From Paenibacillus phocaeensis (GTDB lineage: Bacteria > Bacillota > Bacilli > Paenibacillales > Paenibacillaceae): 64,000 nt of DNA. Made by a program: the position numbers and the translations under genes. Below are positions 45,609 through 54,775 of the stretch, piece by piece. The notes beneath the pieces were generated by a model. It did not search any database and had not been told where the DNA came from. It saw only the letters and a list, made by a program, of their open reading frames with translations. The stretch covers positions 707,285 through 771,284 of the forward strand of contig NZ_FCOQ01000018.1 in assembly GCF_900021165.1 (NCBI RefSeq). Reading direction: 5' to 3'. Each line of letters starts with the position of its first letter. The first letter of the stretch is position 1.

Positions 45609-46628
45609 ATGTTTATACATAGATTGAAACGGGGGTTCGTCTTTACGGCGGCGGCGCTTACGTTGCTGCTGATCTTGGCAGGCTGCGGGAAGAACACGAG
45701 CGGCGGTTCTATTGTGGAGGGGAAAGTCAATGTCATCACCAGCTTCTATCCCATCTACGAATTTGCGCAGGCGATCGGGGGAGAAGACGCGAATGTCATC
45801 AATTTGCTGCCGACCGGCGTTGAGCCGCATGATTGGACGCCCCGCAGCCAGGATATTCTGAATGCATCCAAAGCCCAGTTGTTTTTGTATAACGGCGCGG
45901 GTCTGGAGGGCTGGGTTCCGAATTTTCTGAAGGGCTTGGGAAGCGACAACAAGGTCAAAACCGTGGAGGTCAGCCGGGGCATCGAGTTGATCGAAGCGAA
46001 TGGGGACGACGGCCACGATCATGGCAACGACGGTCATGGACATGGCGAAGAAGCGGGTCATGAGGCGGGGACGGACACGGATCAGGAGGAGGAAGCGGCC
46101 GATCATCACGTTGATCCGCACACCTGGGTCAGTCCGAAATCCGCCATCGTCATGGCGGAGAATATCAAGAACAGCTACATTGAGGCAGATCCGGAGCATC
46201 AGGCGGCCTATGAGGCCCGGTATCAGCAGTTGCTCGGCCAATTGCAGGCACTCGACGCCAAGTTTACGGAGCAGTTATCCGCGTTGCCGAACAAGGAGAT
46301 TGTCGTATCTCACCAAGCTTTTGGTTACTTGTGCCGGGATTATGGCTTAACCCAACACGCCATTATGGGACTCTCGCCGGAAGCCGAACCGCGGGCCCAG
46401 GACCTGGTAGCCCTGTCGAAGATGGTGAAGGAAAAGGGGATCCGATACATTTTCTTCGAAGAGCTCGTCTCGGATAAACTGGCGAAAACGCTGGCTTCCG
46501 AAGCGGGGGTGGAGACCCTGGTCCTCAATCCGGTCGAAGGATTAACGAAAGCTCAAGCGCAAGCCGGGGATAATTACTTTACGTTGATGGAGAAAAATTT
46601 GCAAAATCTGATCCAGGCTCTACAATAA
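45609..46628 (+). CDS. znuA: zinc-binding lipoprotein of the ZnuABC importer
   Basis: 339 residues. Signal peptide with lipobox LILAGC, cluster A-I metal-binding protein fold, and a His/Asp-rich loop (~130-170, HDHGNDGHGHGEEAGH) diagnostic of zinc-binding members. Further His ligands occur in VEPHDWTP, HHVDPHTWVSP and VVSHQAFGYL. It captures Zn2+ outside the membrane. GAAAGGAAG supports ATG 45609. First gene of znuA-znuC-znuB under a Zur box. Confidence 0.93.
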   Translation: MFIHRLKRGFVFTAAALTLLLILAGCGKNTSGGSIVEGKVNVITSFYPIYEFAQAIGGEDANVINLLPTGVEPHDWTPRSQDILNASKAQLFLYNGAGLEGWVPNFLKGLGSDNKVKTVEVSRGIELIEANGDDGHDHGNDGHGHGEEAGHEAGTDTDQEEEAADHHVDPHTWVSPKSAIVMAENIKNSYIEADPEHQAAYEARYQQLLGQLQALDAKFTEQLSALPNKEIVVSHQAFGYLCRDYGLTQHAIMGLSPEAEPRAQDLVALSKMVKEKGIRYIFFEELVSDKLAKTLASEAGVETLVLNPVEGLTKAQAQAGDNYFTLMEKNLQNLIQALQ

Positions 46629-46664
46629 GAAGAAAACTACATGTATCGGAAGGACGCTAAGCAA

Positions 46665-47426
46665 ATGAGATCCGACGCAAACACGGCACAGGATGCCGTT
46701 TGTCATGACAGTGTTATCGAGCTCAACCACGTCTCCTTCGCTTATCAAGAGCAAAAGGTCATCACCGACTTCAGTTTTCGGGTTCGCGAGCGGGACTTCG
46801 TCGGCGTAATCGGTTCGAACGGGGCAGGGAAAACAACGCTCCTGCGGATGATGGTCGGCTTGCTGCCTCCGACGGAGGGGCAAATCCGCTTGTTCGGCGA
46901 GCCGATTCGACGCTTTCGCGATTGGGAGCGAATCGGGTATGTGCCGCAGAAGAACGCCTTTAACCCCCTGTTCCCGGCGACGGTTCGCGAGGTTGTGTTG
47001 TCCGGCCTCTACAACAACAAGAAGCTGTTTCGCCGCATTGGCCGCGAGGAGCAGCGCAAATGTGACGATGCGCTGGAAGTGATGCGAATCAGCGAGATTC
47101 AGGAGAAGCGAATCGGTCAGCTTTCGGGCGGCCAACAGCAGCGCGTGTTCTTGGCGCGGGCGCTCGTCAACAAACCCGATCTGCTTGTACTGGACGAACC
47201 TACGGTCGGGATCGACGCGCAGACGCAAGCCGACTTTTTCGAATTAATCTTTCATATGCACGCCCATCATCATATGACGTTCCTGATGGTCTCTCATGAT
47301 ATCAGCATGATCGAAGGGAAGCTGGGCCAGGAACCTCGCGAGCATTGCGGGGCGATTAAATTTTACGTGCGCCACTCGCACGAGCAGGACTGCGCGATCC
47401 CGGATCTGCAGCATTCGTTGGTTTAG
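46665..47426 (+). CDS. znuC: zinc ABC transporter ATP-binding protein
   Basis: 253 residues. Walker A GSNGAGKTT, signature LSGGQQQR, Walker B LLVLDEPTVGID and switch His in VSHD are all present. GGAAGGA nine bases upstream favours ATG 46665; ATG 46641 is an alternative. The C-terminal tail is enriched in His and Cys (HCG, HSHEQDC), possibly a zinc-sensing feature. Energises znuB. Confidence 0.93.
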   Translation: MRSDANTAQDAVCHDSVIELNHVSFAYQEQKVITDFSFRVRERDFVGVIGSNGAGKTTLLRMMVGLLPPTEGQIRLFGEPIRRFRDWERIGYVPQKNAFNPLFPATVREVVLSGLYNNKKLFRRIGREEQRKCDDALEVMRISEIQEKRIGQLSGGQQQRVFLARALVNKPDLLVLDEPTVGIDAQTQADFFELIFHMHAHHHMTFLMVSHDISMIEGKLGQEPREHCGAIKFYVRHSHEQDCAIPDLQHSLV

Positions 47427-47438
47427 GAGTTGTTCAAA

Positions 47439-48242
47439 TTGGAGATTTTATCCGCTGACTTTTTTCAAAGAGCGTTGGCCGGCGGTCTGCTGATCGGGCT
47501 GACGGCACCGCTGATCGGGATTTTTCTGGTGCTGCGCCGCCTGTCGATGATTGGAGACACGTTGGCTCACGTGACCATTGCCGGGGTGGCCTTAGGTTTT
47601 CTGATCGGTGTCTACCCCGTTGGCATCGGCTTGGTATTTGCTGTCGTTGCCTCGTTTGCCATTGAGAAGCTCCGCAAAGCGTATAAAGGGTATGCCGAAC
47701 TGTCGATCGCCATCATTATGTCCGGGGGCGTCGCGCTGGCATCGCTGTTCTTCACCCTGGGGATGGGTTACAATACGGATGTGGTCAGCTATTTGTTCGG
47801 CAGTATTTATACGCTGGATACGACGGATCTGTACGTCGCCTTAGGGGTCACCTTGGTCGTTGTAGTCGTTGTGGCTGCTTTTTTCAAGGAGTTCTTCCTT
47901 CTGACCTTTGAGGAAGATGCCGCTGCAGTGAGCGGTCTCCCGGTCAAGCTGTTGAATTTGCTGCTCACGGTTATGACGGCGCTGGTGATCAGCACCGCGA
48001 TCAAAATCGTCGGCGCTTTGCTGGTCTCGGCCCTGCTGACGATTCCGGCGGCCTGCAGTCTGTTGATCGCCCGTAGCTTTAAGTCGTCCGTTCTATTCTC
48101 GGTCATCATTGCCGAAATCGCGGTTGTGGCGGGCTTGGTCGTAGCAGGCATCTGGAATTTGGCGCCGGGCGCGACGATCGTGCTGCTGCTGATCTGTATG
48201 TTGATACTAACCTTGCTGGGCAAACGGGGATTATCCGCCTAG
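47439..48242 (+). CDS. znuB: zinc ABC transporter permease
   Basis: 267 residues, about eight membrane helices, with the family loop LRRLSMIGDTLAHVTIAGVALG near the N-terminus (positions ~30-51) that contacts the ATPase. Start is TTG at 47439, chosen because TAGGAG lies nine bases upstream; TTG 47430 is too close. Completes the znuACB importer. Confidence 0.92.
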   Translation: MEILSADFFQRALAGGLLIGLTAPLIGIFLVLRRLSMIGDTLAHVTIAGVALGFLIGVYPVGIGLVFAVVASFAIEKLRKAYKGYAELSIAIIMSGGVALASLFFTLGMGYNTDVVSYLFGSIYTLDTTDLYVALGVTLVVVVVVAAFFKEFFLLTFEEDAAAVSGLPVKLLNLLLTVMTALVISTAIKIVGALLVSALLTIPAACSLLIARSFKSSVLFSVIIAEIAVVAGLVVAGIWNLAPGATIVLLLICMLILTLLGKRGLSA

Positions 48243-48273
48243 CCTAGCCCGCAAGGGTACATAGGGGGTTCTT

Positions 48274-48987
48274 ATGGCTGACATCCATCTCGGGATCGCC
48301 TTCGGTGCGGGGATTGCTTCTTTTATCTCGCCCTGCTGTTTGCCTTTATATCCGTCTTATTTGTCCTATATCACCGGGATGTCCGTGCAGCAATTGAGAA
48401 CGGAGCAGAGCAAGAGGGACGTCCGGTTCCGGACGATGACGCATACGCTGGCGTTTATCCTCGGTTTCTCGGTAGTGTTCTACACGCTGGGCTTTGGCGC
48501 CGGTCTGTTTGGGGAGTTTTTTAACCAATACCGCGGGTTAATCCGGCAGCTGTCCGCTATCTTGATTATTTGTATGGGCCTTTTTCTAATGGGAGTCTTC
48601 CAGCCGCAGTTTCTGCTCAAAGAACGGAAAATGGACTTGAAATTCAAGCCGGCCGGCTATGTGGGTTCGTTTATTTTCGGCATTGGTTTCTCGGCGGGGT
48701 GGTCCCCTTGGTTTGGCCCGATCCTGGCCGCGATTATCGCTTTAGCCGTGACGGAACCGGGAACCTGGATTGGACTCATCACCGCCTATACCTTGGGGTT
48801 CGCTTTGCCTTTTTTTGCGCTGGCTTTTTTTATCGGTTCGACCAAATGGATTCTCCGCTATTCCGCCGTCATGATGAAGGTGGGGGGAGCGCTGATGCTG
48901 TTGATGGGGGTGCTGCTGTTTACGAATCGCATGGCCCAAATTACGATTTGGCTGCAGCAAATTACCCCCGAATGGCTGAAGTTCTAA
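48274..48987 (+). CDS. ccdA: CcdA-type thiol-disulfide membrane transporter
   Basis: 237 residues, six membrane helices. N-terminal ASFISPCCLPLYPSYLSYI holds the redox Cys of the CcdA/DsbD-beta family; a second candidate region is FSAGWSPWFGPIL, where the usual GWSPCxGP Cys is replaced by Trp, an oddity for electron transfer. It normally passes reducing power across the membrane for cytochrome c maturation or spore coat. AGGGGG precedes the ATG; 31 bases after znuB, maybe co-transcribed. Confidence 0.85.
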   Translation: MADIHLGIAFGAGIASFISPCCLPLYPSYLSYITGMSVQQLRTEQSKRDVRFRTMTHTLAFILGFSVVFYTLGFGAGLFGEFFNQYRGLIRQLSAILIICMGLFLMGVFQPQFLLKERKMDLKFKPAGYVGSFIFGIGFSAGWSPWFGPILAAIIALAVTEPGTWIGLITAYTLGFALPFFALAFFIGSTKWILRYSAVMMKVGGALMLLMGVLLFTNRMAQITIWLQQITPEWLKF

Positions 48988-49119
48988 GAGGGGACTCGGG
49001 AAAAGTGTGCGGATGTGCACTTGCCAACGGACAATCAGAACATGTATCATTAACAGAGTAATGTTAACCTGCGTACATGTTTTGTCCGCGTCAACTCATG
49101 GAAAAGAGGGAATCGATAG

Positions 49120-49545
49120 ATGCCAACGCCCAGTATGGAGGACTATTTGGAGCGTATTTACAAACTGATCGACGAGAAGGGATACGCGCGTGTGTCCGAT
49201 ATCGCGGAAGGTTTGGAGGTTCATCCTTCCTCCGTTACGAAGATGATTCAAAAATTGGACAAGGATGAATATTTGATCTACGAGAAATACCGGGGCCTTG
49301 TTCTGACCAACAAAGGGAAAAAAATCGGCAAACGGCTCGTGGACCGGCATCAGCTGCTGGAGGAATTCCTCGGCATGATCGGCGTCGACCACGAGAACAT
49401 TTATAAAGATGTCGAAGGCATTGAGCATCATTTAAGCTGGGATTCCATTACGCGTATCGCAACGCTGGTGGAGTATTTCAAGCGCGACAGCTCCCGGATT
49501 CGGGATCTGGAGACGGTTCATCAGGAATTGATCAGCGAGTCATAG
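49120..49545 (+). CDS. mntR: manganese transport regulator, DtxR family
   Basis: 141 residues. Winged helix with [25 protein letters not shown], then the metal/dimer domain with Asp8 (MEDYLERI), and [12 protein letters not shown] plus GIEHHLSWD supplying the His/Glu ligands of MntR. It represses Mn2+ import when manganese is sufficient. In B. subtilis mntR (yqhN) also lies just before the yqhO block. Complements the Mn riboswitch at 13.6 kb. Confidence 0.95.
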   Translation: MPTPSMEDYLERIYKLIDEKGYARVSDIAEGLEVHPSSVTKMIQKLDKDEYLIYEKYRGLVLTNKGKKIGKRLVDRHQLLEEFLGMIGVDHENIYKDVEGIEHHLSWDSITRIATLVEYFKRDSSRIRDLETVHQELISES

Positions 49546-49548
49546 AAG

Positions 49549-49586
49549 AAGCATCTGTCCTTTGAGATAAGGCAGATGCTTTTTTC
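49549..49586 (+). terminator. intrinsic terminator after mntR
   Basis: AAGCATCTG (49549-49557) pairs with CAGATGCTT (49573-49581), CCTT/AAGG extending inward, followed by TTTTC. Confidence 0.85.
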
Positions 49587-49673
49587 TTTCCGGAGCGCAA
49601 CTCTTCCCTTCCACCAGACGTTTAAGAGAGTAGCACGGTTTGTCCGTACATAACGATGATGTGGAGGATTCTG

Positions 49674-51314
49674 ATGAAATTTCGCAATTGGTTTATTCCT
49701 TTCCTAGTGTTGCTCTTCTTATGGCCTTATCCCGGAAATGTGCCGGCGGCTGCGGCCGCAACCGATATTCGGATTATGCTTGACGGAGAAGCGTTGTCCA
49801 CCGATGCTTCGCCGTACATTAAGCCTGGGGTGAACGTCACCATGGTGCCGCTCCGGGTGATCAGTGAGAACCTGGGGGCCCAGGTTGCCTGGTCCCAAGT
49901 CAATAAAACGGCGACGATTCAAAAGGACGGCAGTTCTCTCGTGTTGACCTTAGGGTCTTCTGCGGTGCAAGTGGACGGGAGTCCCGTCAACCTGGAAGCT
50001 TCCGTAGAAATCAGCTCCGGACGGACGATGGTACCGCTTCGCTTTGTGAGCGAACAGCTGGGGATTGCCGTCGATTGGAACGGGCAGACTCGCATGATTA
50101 CGCTGACAAGCGGATCTGCGGGAGCGCCGTCGGTTCCCGGGACGGGCGAGGAGGTTCCGCAAGGCGATTTGCCTGAACCTCCGGTTACGGGCGAAACGGC
50201 TAACGGGCTGCGCGGCGTTTGGGTATCCACCGTCTCCAACCTGGACTGGCCAAGCAAAAGCTCCTACGGCAAGGCGGAAGCTCAGAAAGCCGAATACGTC
50301 AAGCTGCTGGACGAAGTGCAAGCGATGGGGATGAACGCAGTGTTCGTCCAGGTGCGCCCTTCGGCGGACGCCATCTACCCTTCCTCTTTGGTGCCGTGGA
50401 CCTCTTATTTGACGGGAACCGCCGGCAAGGATCCGGGTTACGATCCGCTGCAGTTCCTCATTGAAGAGACGCACCGCCGCGGCATGGAATTTCACGCCTG
50501 GTTCAATCCGTTCCGCGCCAGCACGGGCAGCGACACCAGCAAGCTTCCGGCCAATCACGTGGCGAACCAACATCCGGAGTGGATAGTCAAATTTGATGGC
50601 AAACTTTACCTTAATCCAGGAATTCCGGAAGCCCGCGATCACGTGATCAGCGCAATCATGGAAGTCGTGAACGGGTATGAGATCGACGGCGTTCATTTGG
50701 ATGATTATTTCTACCCGACGGGGGAGACCGCCGCGAAGAAATTTGCGGATGATGCTGCGTTTAAAGCCTATAATGCTAAGAAAATCGCAAACAAGGGCGA
50801 TTGGCGCCGCGATAACATCAATCAGTTTGTACAGATGCTGGGCCAAAGCATCGACCAGGCCAAACCCAACGTGTCCTTTGGCATCAGCCCGTACGGTGTT
50901 TGGCGGAACAAGTCGAGCGATTTGACCGGCTCCGATACAAAAGCGAGCGTAACGGCTTACGACAGCACCTATGCCGATGTTCGGACCTGGATTAATAACG
51001 AGTGGATCGATTATGTGGCTCCGCAGATCTATTGGAGTATGACGCGCAAGGAAGTCCGGTATGACCTGCTGGCCGACTGGTGGGCCGGAGAGGTTAGAGG
51101 GACCAACGTGAAGCTTTACATCGGCCACGCGCCCTATAAGCTGGGAACGCCGGAGATCGGCTGGTCCAGCGCCCAGGAAATCATCGATCAGCTGGATTAC
51201 AACCGGCAGGTTCCTGAGATCAGCGGAAGCATCTTCTTCAGTGCCAAGGATTTGCGCAAGAACCCGCTGGGTTTGATCCCGTTGCTGCAATCTTATTTTG
51301 GGATGCAGCCTTGA
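49674..51314 (+). CDS. secreted GHL10-family hydrolase with copper-amine-oxidase-N-like domain
   Basis: 546 residues. Signal peptide (~1-28), copper amine oxidase N-like domain (~30-150, two MVPLR(V/F) repeats), Pro/Gly linker, then a GHL10 (DUF187) barrel from ~180: GLRGVWVSTVSNLDWP, HAWFNPFRA, GVHLDDYFYP and WIDYVAPQIYW. YngK-type proteins of this family are extracellular; a substrate on the cell wall has been suggested but is not established. TGGAGG selects ATG 49674. Its domain pairing resembles the surface protein at 39690. Confidence 0.85.
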   Translation: MKFRNWFIPFLVLLFLWPYPGNVPAAAAATDIRIMLDGEALSTDASPYIKPGVNVTMVPLRVISENLGAQVAWSQVNKTATIQKDGSSLVLTLGSSAVQVDGSPVNLEASVEISSGRTMVPLRFVSEQLGIAVDWNGQTRMITLTSGSAGAPSVPGTGEEVPQGDLPEPPVTGETANGLRGVWVSTVSNLDWPSKSSYGKAEAQKAEYVKLLDEVQAMGMNAVFVQVRPSADAIYPSSLVPWTSYLTGTAGKDPGYDPLQFLIEETHRRGMEFHAWFNPFRASTGSDTSKLPANHVANQHPEWIVKFDGKLYLNPGIPEARDHVISAIMEVVNGYEIDGVHLDDYFYPTGETAAKKFADDAAFKAYNAKKIANKGDWRRDNINQFVQMLGQSIDQAKPNVSFGISPYGVWRNKSSDLTGSDTKASVTAYDSTYADVRTWINNEWIDYVAPQIYWSMTRKEVRYDLLADWWAGEVRGTNVKLYIGHAPYKLGTPEIGWSSAQEIIDQLDYNRQVPEISGSIFFSAKDLRKNPLGLIPLLQSYFGMQP

Positions 51315-51379
51315 CAGGAAGCATTAAATTCGGTAAATTCATTTTCAATATTAGTTCAACGTTCCATCAGCTGTGATCA

Positions 51380-51609
51380 AGGATTTGAAATTGACGACTG
51401 CGTCCTCAGAGAGGAGGCCCTGAAGCTGGAAGGTCTCTGTCGCTCGTGAATTTTTCCCGCCTTGTGAGCTGTACGGGGAGGTTTCCTGTCGAAACTTTAA
51501 CTCGTACCGGTCGCCAGCCGTTACCTTGGTCTAAGCGCCACAGAATTTTTCAGTGGTGGAATTAGGGTGGTACCACGACACATTCGTCCCTTGACGGATG
51601 TGTCTTTTT
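51380..51609 (+). promoter_or_regulatory. T-box leader of proS
   Basis: T-box sequence AGGGTGGTACCACG (51564-51577), terminator GACACATTCGTC (51577-51588) with GACGGATGTGTC (51593-51604) and five T. An upstream stem I with AGAGAGGAGGCC is visible. The specifier is not certain: CCC/CCG at 51456-51459 would fit proline. The 5' boundary is approximate. It should induce proS when tRNA-Pro is uncharged. Confidence 0.88.
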
Positions 51610-51636
51610 GTTTTCTAGATGAAGGAGGTCGTTGAA

Positions 51637-53352
51637 ATGCGCCAAAGTCGATTATTGTCTCCAACCTTAAGAGAGGCTCCATCTGATGCCGAGGCGAGCA
51701 GCCATCAACTTCTGTTGCGCGGCGGCTATATTCGCCAATTAGCAGCGGGAATCTACACTTACCTGCCTATGGGACGAAAAGTTCTGCATCGAATCGAACG
51801 GATTGTGCGGGAGGAGATGGACCGGGTCGGGGCTCAAGAGATGCTGCTTCCCGCAATGCAGCCGGCGGAGCTGTGGCGGGAATCCGGTCGGTATGAACGT
51901 TACGGCTCCGAGCTGATCCGCTTCAAGGACCGTAATGACCGCGAGTTTACTCTCGGACCGACCCATGAAGAGGTTATGACTTCGCTGCTGCGGGATGAAG
52001 TGAGCTCTTACCGTAAGCTGCCTCTTATCTTATATCAAATTCAAACGAAGTTCCGTGACGAACGGCGCCCCCGGTTTGGTTTGCTGCGCGGGCGGGAGTT
52101 CCTGATGAAAGATGCCTATTCCTTTGATCCCGATTGGACCGGCTTGGATCGCGCATACCATGCCATGGTTGCCGCTTATGAAAGAATATTTCAGCGCTGC
52201 GGCTTGGAATACCGGGCAGTTGAAGCTGATCCTGGAACGATTGGTGGGGAAGGAGGTACCCATGAGTTTATGGCGCTAGCCGATATCGGCGAGGATCTTG
52301 TGGCCGTATGCGGGAATTGCGATTATGCGGCGAATCTTGAAAAGGCAACTTCGGCACCGCCGAGCGGAAGCCAACCGAATCAAGCGCTGGATGGGGCCTT
52401 TCCGGAGGAAGTCAATACACCTGACGTGCATACGATCGAACAGTTGTGTGAGTTCTTTCATGAAAGCCCTACACAATTCCTTAAAACGTTGATCTACATC
52501 CCTGAGGGAAAAGAACCGATTGCGGTCGTCGTGCGCGGGGATCACGAAGTGAACGAGCTGAAGGTAGCAGCTCGGCTAGAGGTGGATCAGGTGCAGCTTG
52601 CTGATCGCGAGACGGTAGAGAAAATAACCGGCGCCCCGGTTGGATATGCCGGTCCGATCGGCCTTAATATCCCGGTGTTCCTGGACAAGGAAGCTTCGTG
52701 CATGAACAACGTCATCGCAGGGGCAAATGCCGCCAACACCCATTTGCGCTCGGTCCAACCGACTCGCGATGTGCCGGAGGCAATCGTCGGCGACTTCCGT
52801 AACGTTGTTAACGGGGATATCTGCCCTCACTGTCATGAGGGGCGGCTCCACTTGCTGCGAGGAATTGAGGTTGGCCATGTGTTTAAGCTTGGAACCAAGT
52901 ATAGTGAGCAGCTTGGCGCTGTAGTTTTGGATGCTCAGGGGCGTCAGCAGCCGATGATCATGGGCTGTTATGGAATCGGTCTTTCCCGGCTGATGTCTGC
53001 GATCGCCGAACAACATCATGATGAGCATGGCCTGAAATGGCCGGTAGCGATCGCTCCTTACCATGTTCACATCATTCCGATCTCCGTGTCGCATCCGCAA
53101 CAAATGAACCTTGCCTTGCAGCTGTATGAGCAATTGACTCAGGCCGGCGTTGAGGTCCTGCTGGATGATCGGGAAGAGCGTCCGGGCAGCAAATTCCATG
53201 ATGCGGATCTGCTTGGGATTCCGTACCGGGTGATTATCGGTAAAACCGCAGATCAGGGCCAGGTCGAATGGGTGGAACGATCCTCGATGAAGCGGGAGTT
53301 GATCCCCTTAAATGAAGCAGTACAACGGCTCCATCCGACACAAGTTCTTTAG
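51637..53352 (+). CDS. proS: prolyl-tRNA synthetase (bacterial type)
   Basis: 571 residues. Class II synthetase: motif 2 TKFRDERRPRFGLLRGREF and motif 3 MGCYGIGLSRLM, with an inserted YbaK-like editing domain (~225-400) that clears mischarged Ala-tRNA. C-terminal anticodon domain follows. AAGGAGGT selects ATG 51637. Its codon use is slightly more AT-rich than neighbours. Controlled by the T-box upstream. Confidence 0.97.
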   Translation: MRQSRLLSPTLREAPSDAEASSHQLLLRGGYIRQLAAGIYTYLPMGRKVLHRIERIVREEMDRVGAQEMLLPAMQPAELWRESGRYERYGSELIRFKDRNDREFTLGPTHEEVMTSLLRDEVSSYRKLPLILYQIQTKFRDERRPRFGLLRGREFLMKDAYSFDPDWTGLDRAYHAMVAAYERIFQRCGLEYRAVEADPGTIGGEGGTHEFMALADIGEDLVAVCGNCDYAANLEKATSAPPSGSQPNQALDGAFPEEVNTPDVHTIEQLCEFFHESPTQFLKTLIYIPEGKEPIAVVVRGDHEVNELKVAARLEVDQVQLADRETVEKITGAPVGYAGPIGLNIPVFLDKEASCMNNVIAGANAANTHLRSVQPTRDVPEAIVGDFRNVVNGDICPHCHEGRLHLLRGIEVGHVFKLGTKYSEQLGAVVLDAQGRQQPMIMGCYGIGLSRLMSAIAEQHHDEHGLKWPVAIAPYHVHIIPISVSHPQQMNLALQLYEQLTQAGVEVLLDDREERPGSKFHDADLLGIPYRVIIGKTADQGQVEWVERSSMKRELIPLNEAVQRLHPTQVL

Positions 53353-53420
53353 GCATACGTACAGCCCCTCCCAACATACATAAGCAGTAGACTGAATGTG
53401 GGTTGGGGGGAAGGCATCTG

Positions 53421-54395
53421 ATGCTGATGAACGGGGTGTTTGAAGGCGGCGGGGTCAGGGGGATATCGCTGGCCGGCGCAGTCAAGGCAGCCGAGAAGTA
53501 CGGAGCACGGTTTCATCGCGTAGCCGGAACCTCTTCCGGCTCGATCATCGCTTCCATGATTGCCGCAGGTTATACCGCCGACGAAATGAAAGGTCTTATC
53601 CTGACGACTTCATTTTCGAAATTTTTGAAGCGGGCGCCGGTCTTTAATCTGGCGTTGATCGGTCCGGCCCTGCGGGTCTTATTCAAAAAAGGCTTATATG
53701 CAGGCGAGGCGCTGGAGGAGTGGATCCGCCAGATTTTGCTGGCCAAAGGGATTCGTACCTTCGGCGATCTTGCCCCGGGGAAGCTGAGCATCATCGCTTC
53801 GGACATTACCAGCGGCAAAATTATGGTATTGCCGGACGATTTGGAGAAGATGGGCATCAACCCGGCGACGTTTGAGGTGGCCCGGGCGGTTCGCATGAGT
53901 TGCAGCATCCCCTATTTCTTTGACCCGGTCCTGCTGCGGCTGCCGCCTAAGCAAGCGAAAGGCAAACCGTTCGCCGAGCAATTTCTGCATATCGTGGATG
54001 GCGGGTTGCTCAGCAATTTTCCGCTCTGGTTGTTTGACCGCGACCAGCCGCGGCACGGAGAGAAGCGGATTCCGACCGTCGGCTTTCAAATGGTGGGGAA
54101 AAATACGAATAAGCCGCATGGCATTACCGGGCCGTTTACGATGCTGCAGGCGATCGTAGAAACGATGTTGTCCGCCCATGACGAGCGATACATCGAGCAG
54201 TCCAACCGCTATCGTACGATTAAGATTTCGACGTTAGGCATCGGCACGACGCAATTCGATATCAGCGAAGAGGAGAGTCTGCTGCTGTACGAATCGGGGT
54301 TCTTGGCGGGAGACCGCTTCTTCGGCAGTTGGAACCTTCAGCAGTATGAGGATCAGTTCAAGAAATACCAGCAAATGTTTACCGCGCACAAATAG
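53421..54395 (+). CDS. yqhO: patatin-like phospholipase (YqhO)
   Basis: 324 residues. Oxyanion hole GGGVRG at ~9-14, nucleophile Ser in GTSSGS and catalytic Asp in VDGGLLSNFP form the Ser-Asp dyad of patatins. Hydrolyses acyl lipids by family; no signal peptide. GGGGGGAAGG sets ATG 53421. It starts the yqhO-yqhP-yqhQ-yqhR-aroQ-yqhT order known from Bacillus. Confidence 0.9.
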   Translation: MLMNGVFEGGGVRGISLAGAVKAAEKYGARFHRVAGTSSGSIIASMIAAGYTADEMKGLILTTSFSKFLKRAPVFNLALIGPALRVLFKKGLYAGEALEEWIRQILLAKGIRTFGDLAPGKLSIIASDITSGKIMVLPDDLEKMGINPATFEVARAVRMSCSIPYFFDPVLLRLPPKQAKGKPFAEQFLHIVDGGLLSNFPLWLFDRDQPRHGEKRIPTVGFQMVGKNTNKPHGITGPFTMLQAIVETMLSAHDERYIEQSNRYRTIKISTLGIGTTQFDISEEESLLLYESGFLAGDRFFGSWNLQQYEDQFKKYQQMFTAHK

Positions 54396-54400
54396 AATGA

Positions 54401-54437
54401 AAAAGGACGTTCCCGTTATTCACGGCAACGTCCTTTT
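54401..54437. terminator. bidirectional terminator after yqhO
   Basis: AAAAGGACGTT (54401-54411) pairs perfectly with AACGTCCTTTT (54427-54437), between convergent yqhO and yqhP. Confidence 0.88.
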
Positions 54438-54442
54438 GTCGT

Positions 54443-54769
54443 TTAATGATACTTAGGCAAATCGTCGTCGTTCTTGCCCTTTTGCCCCTCAATGACTTGG
54501 AACGGATACGCTTTGCGTTTACTCTCGCCGCGGGCGGGCTTCCGCTCTGCGGCTACCTTGGCCATCGTACGTGCCGAAGGCTTGATCTTCGGCTGTGACT
54601 TCCGGTATTTCCGCGGCGGGAATTTATACAACAGGAAGACAACGCCAACGACAACGACCGGCACGATGATGCTGCCCCACGCGATCTGATGGCTGATAAA
54701 CAAACCGTCGATCAAGTAAACCGCAACCAGGAGGACGATGACCCAAAACATGATGCCTTGTTTTTTCAT
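54443..54769 (-). CDS. yqhP: small two-helix membrane protein (YqhP-like)
   Basis: 108 residues: two membrane segments (~6-25 and ~32-50) then a basic, probably cytoplasmic tail (PPRKYRKSQPKIKPSARTMAK) ending acidic. Named by position and topology as in B. subtilis yqhP; no function is known. It follows yqhQ by six bases on the minus strand, so the two form an operon. Confidence 0.7.
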   Translation of the reverse strand: MKKQGIMFWVIVLLVAVYLIDGLFISHQIAWGSIIVPVVVVGVVFLLYKFPPRKYRKSQPKIKPSARTMAKVAAERKPARGESKRKAYPFQVIEGQKGKNDDDLPKYH

Positions 54770-54775
54770 GTGACC

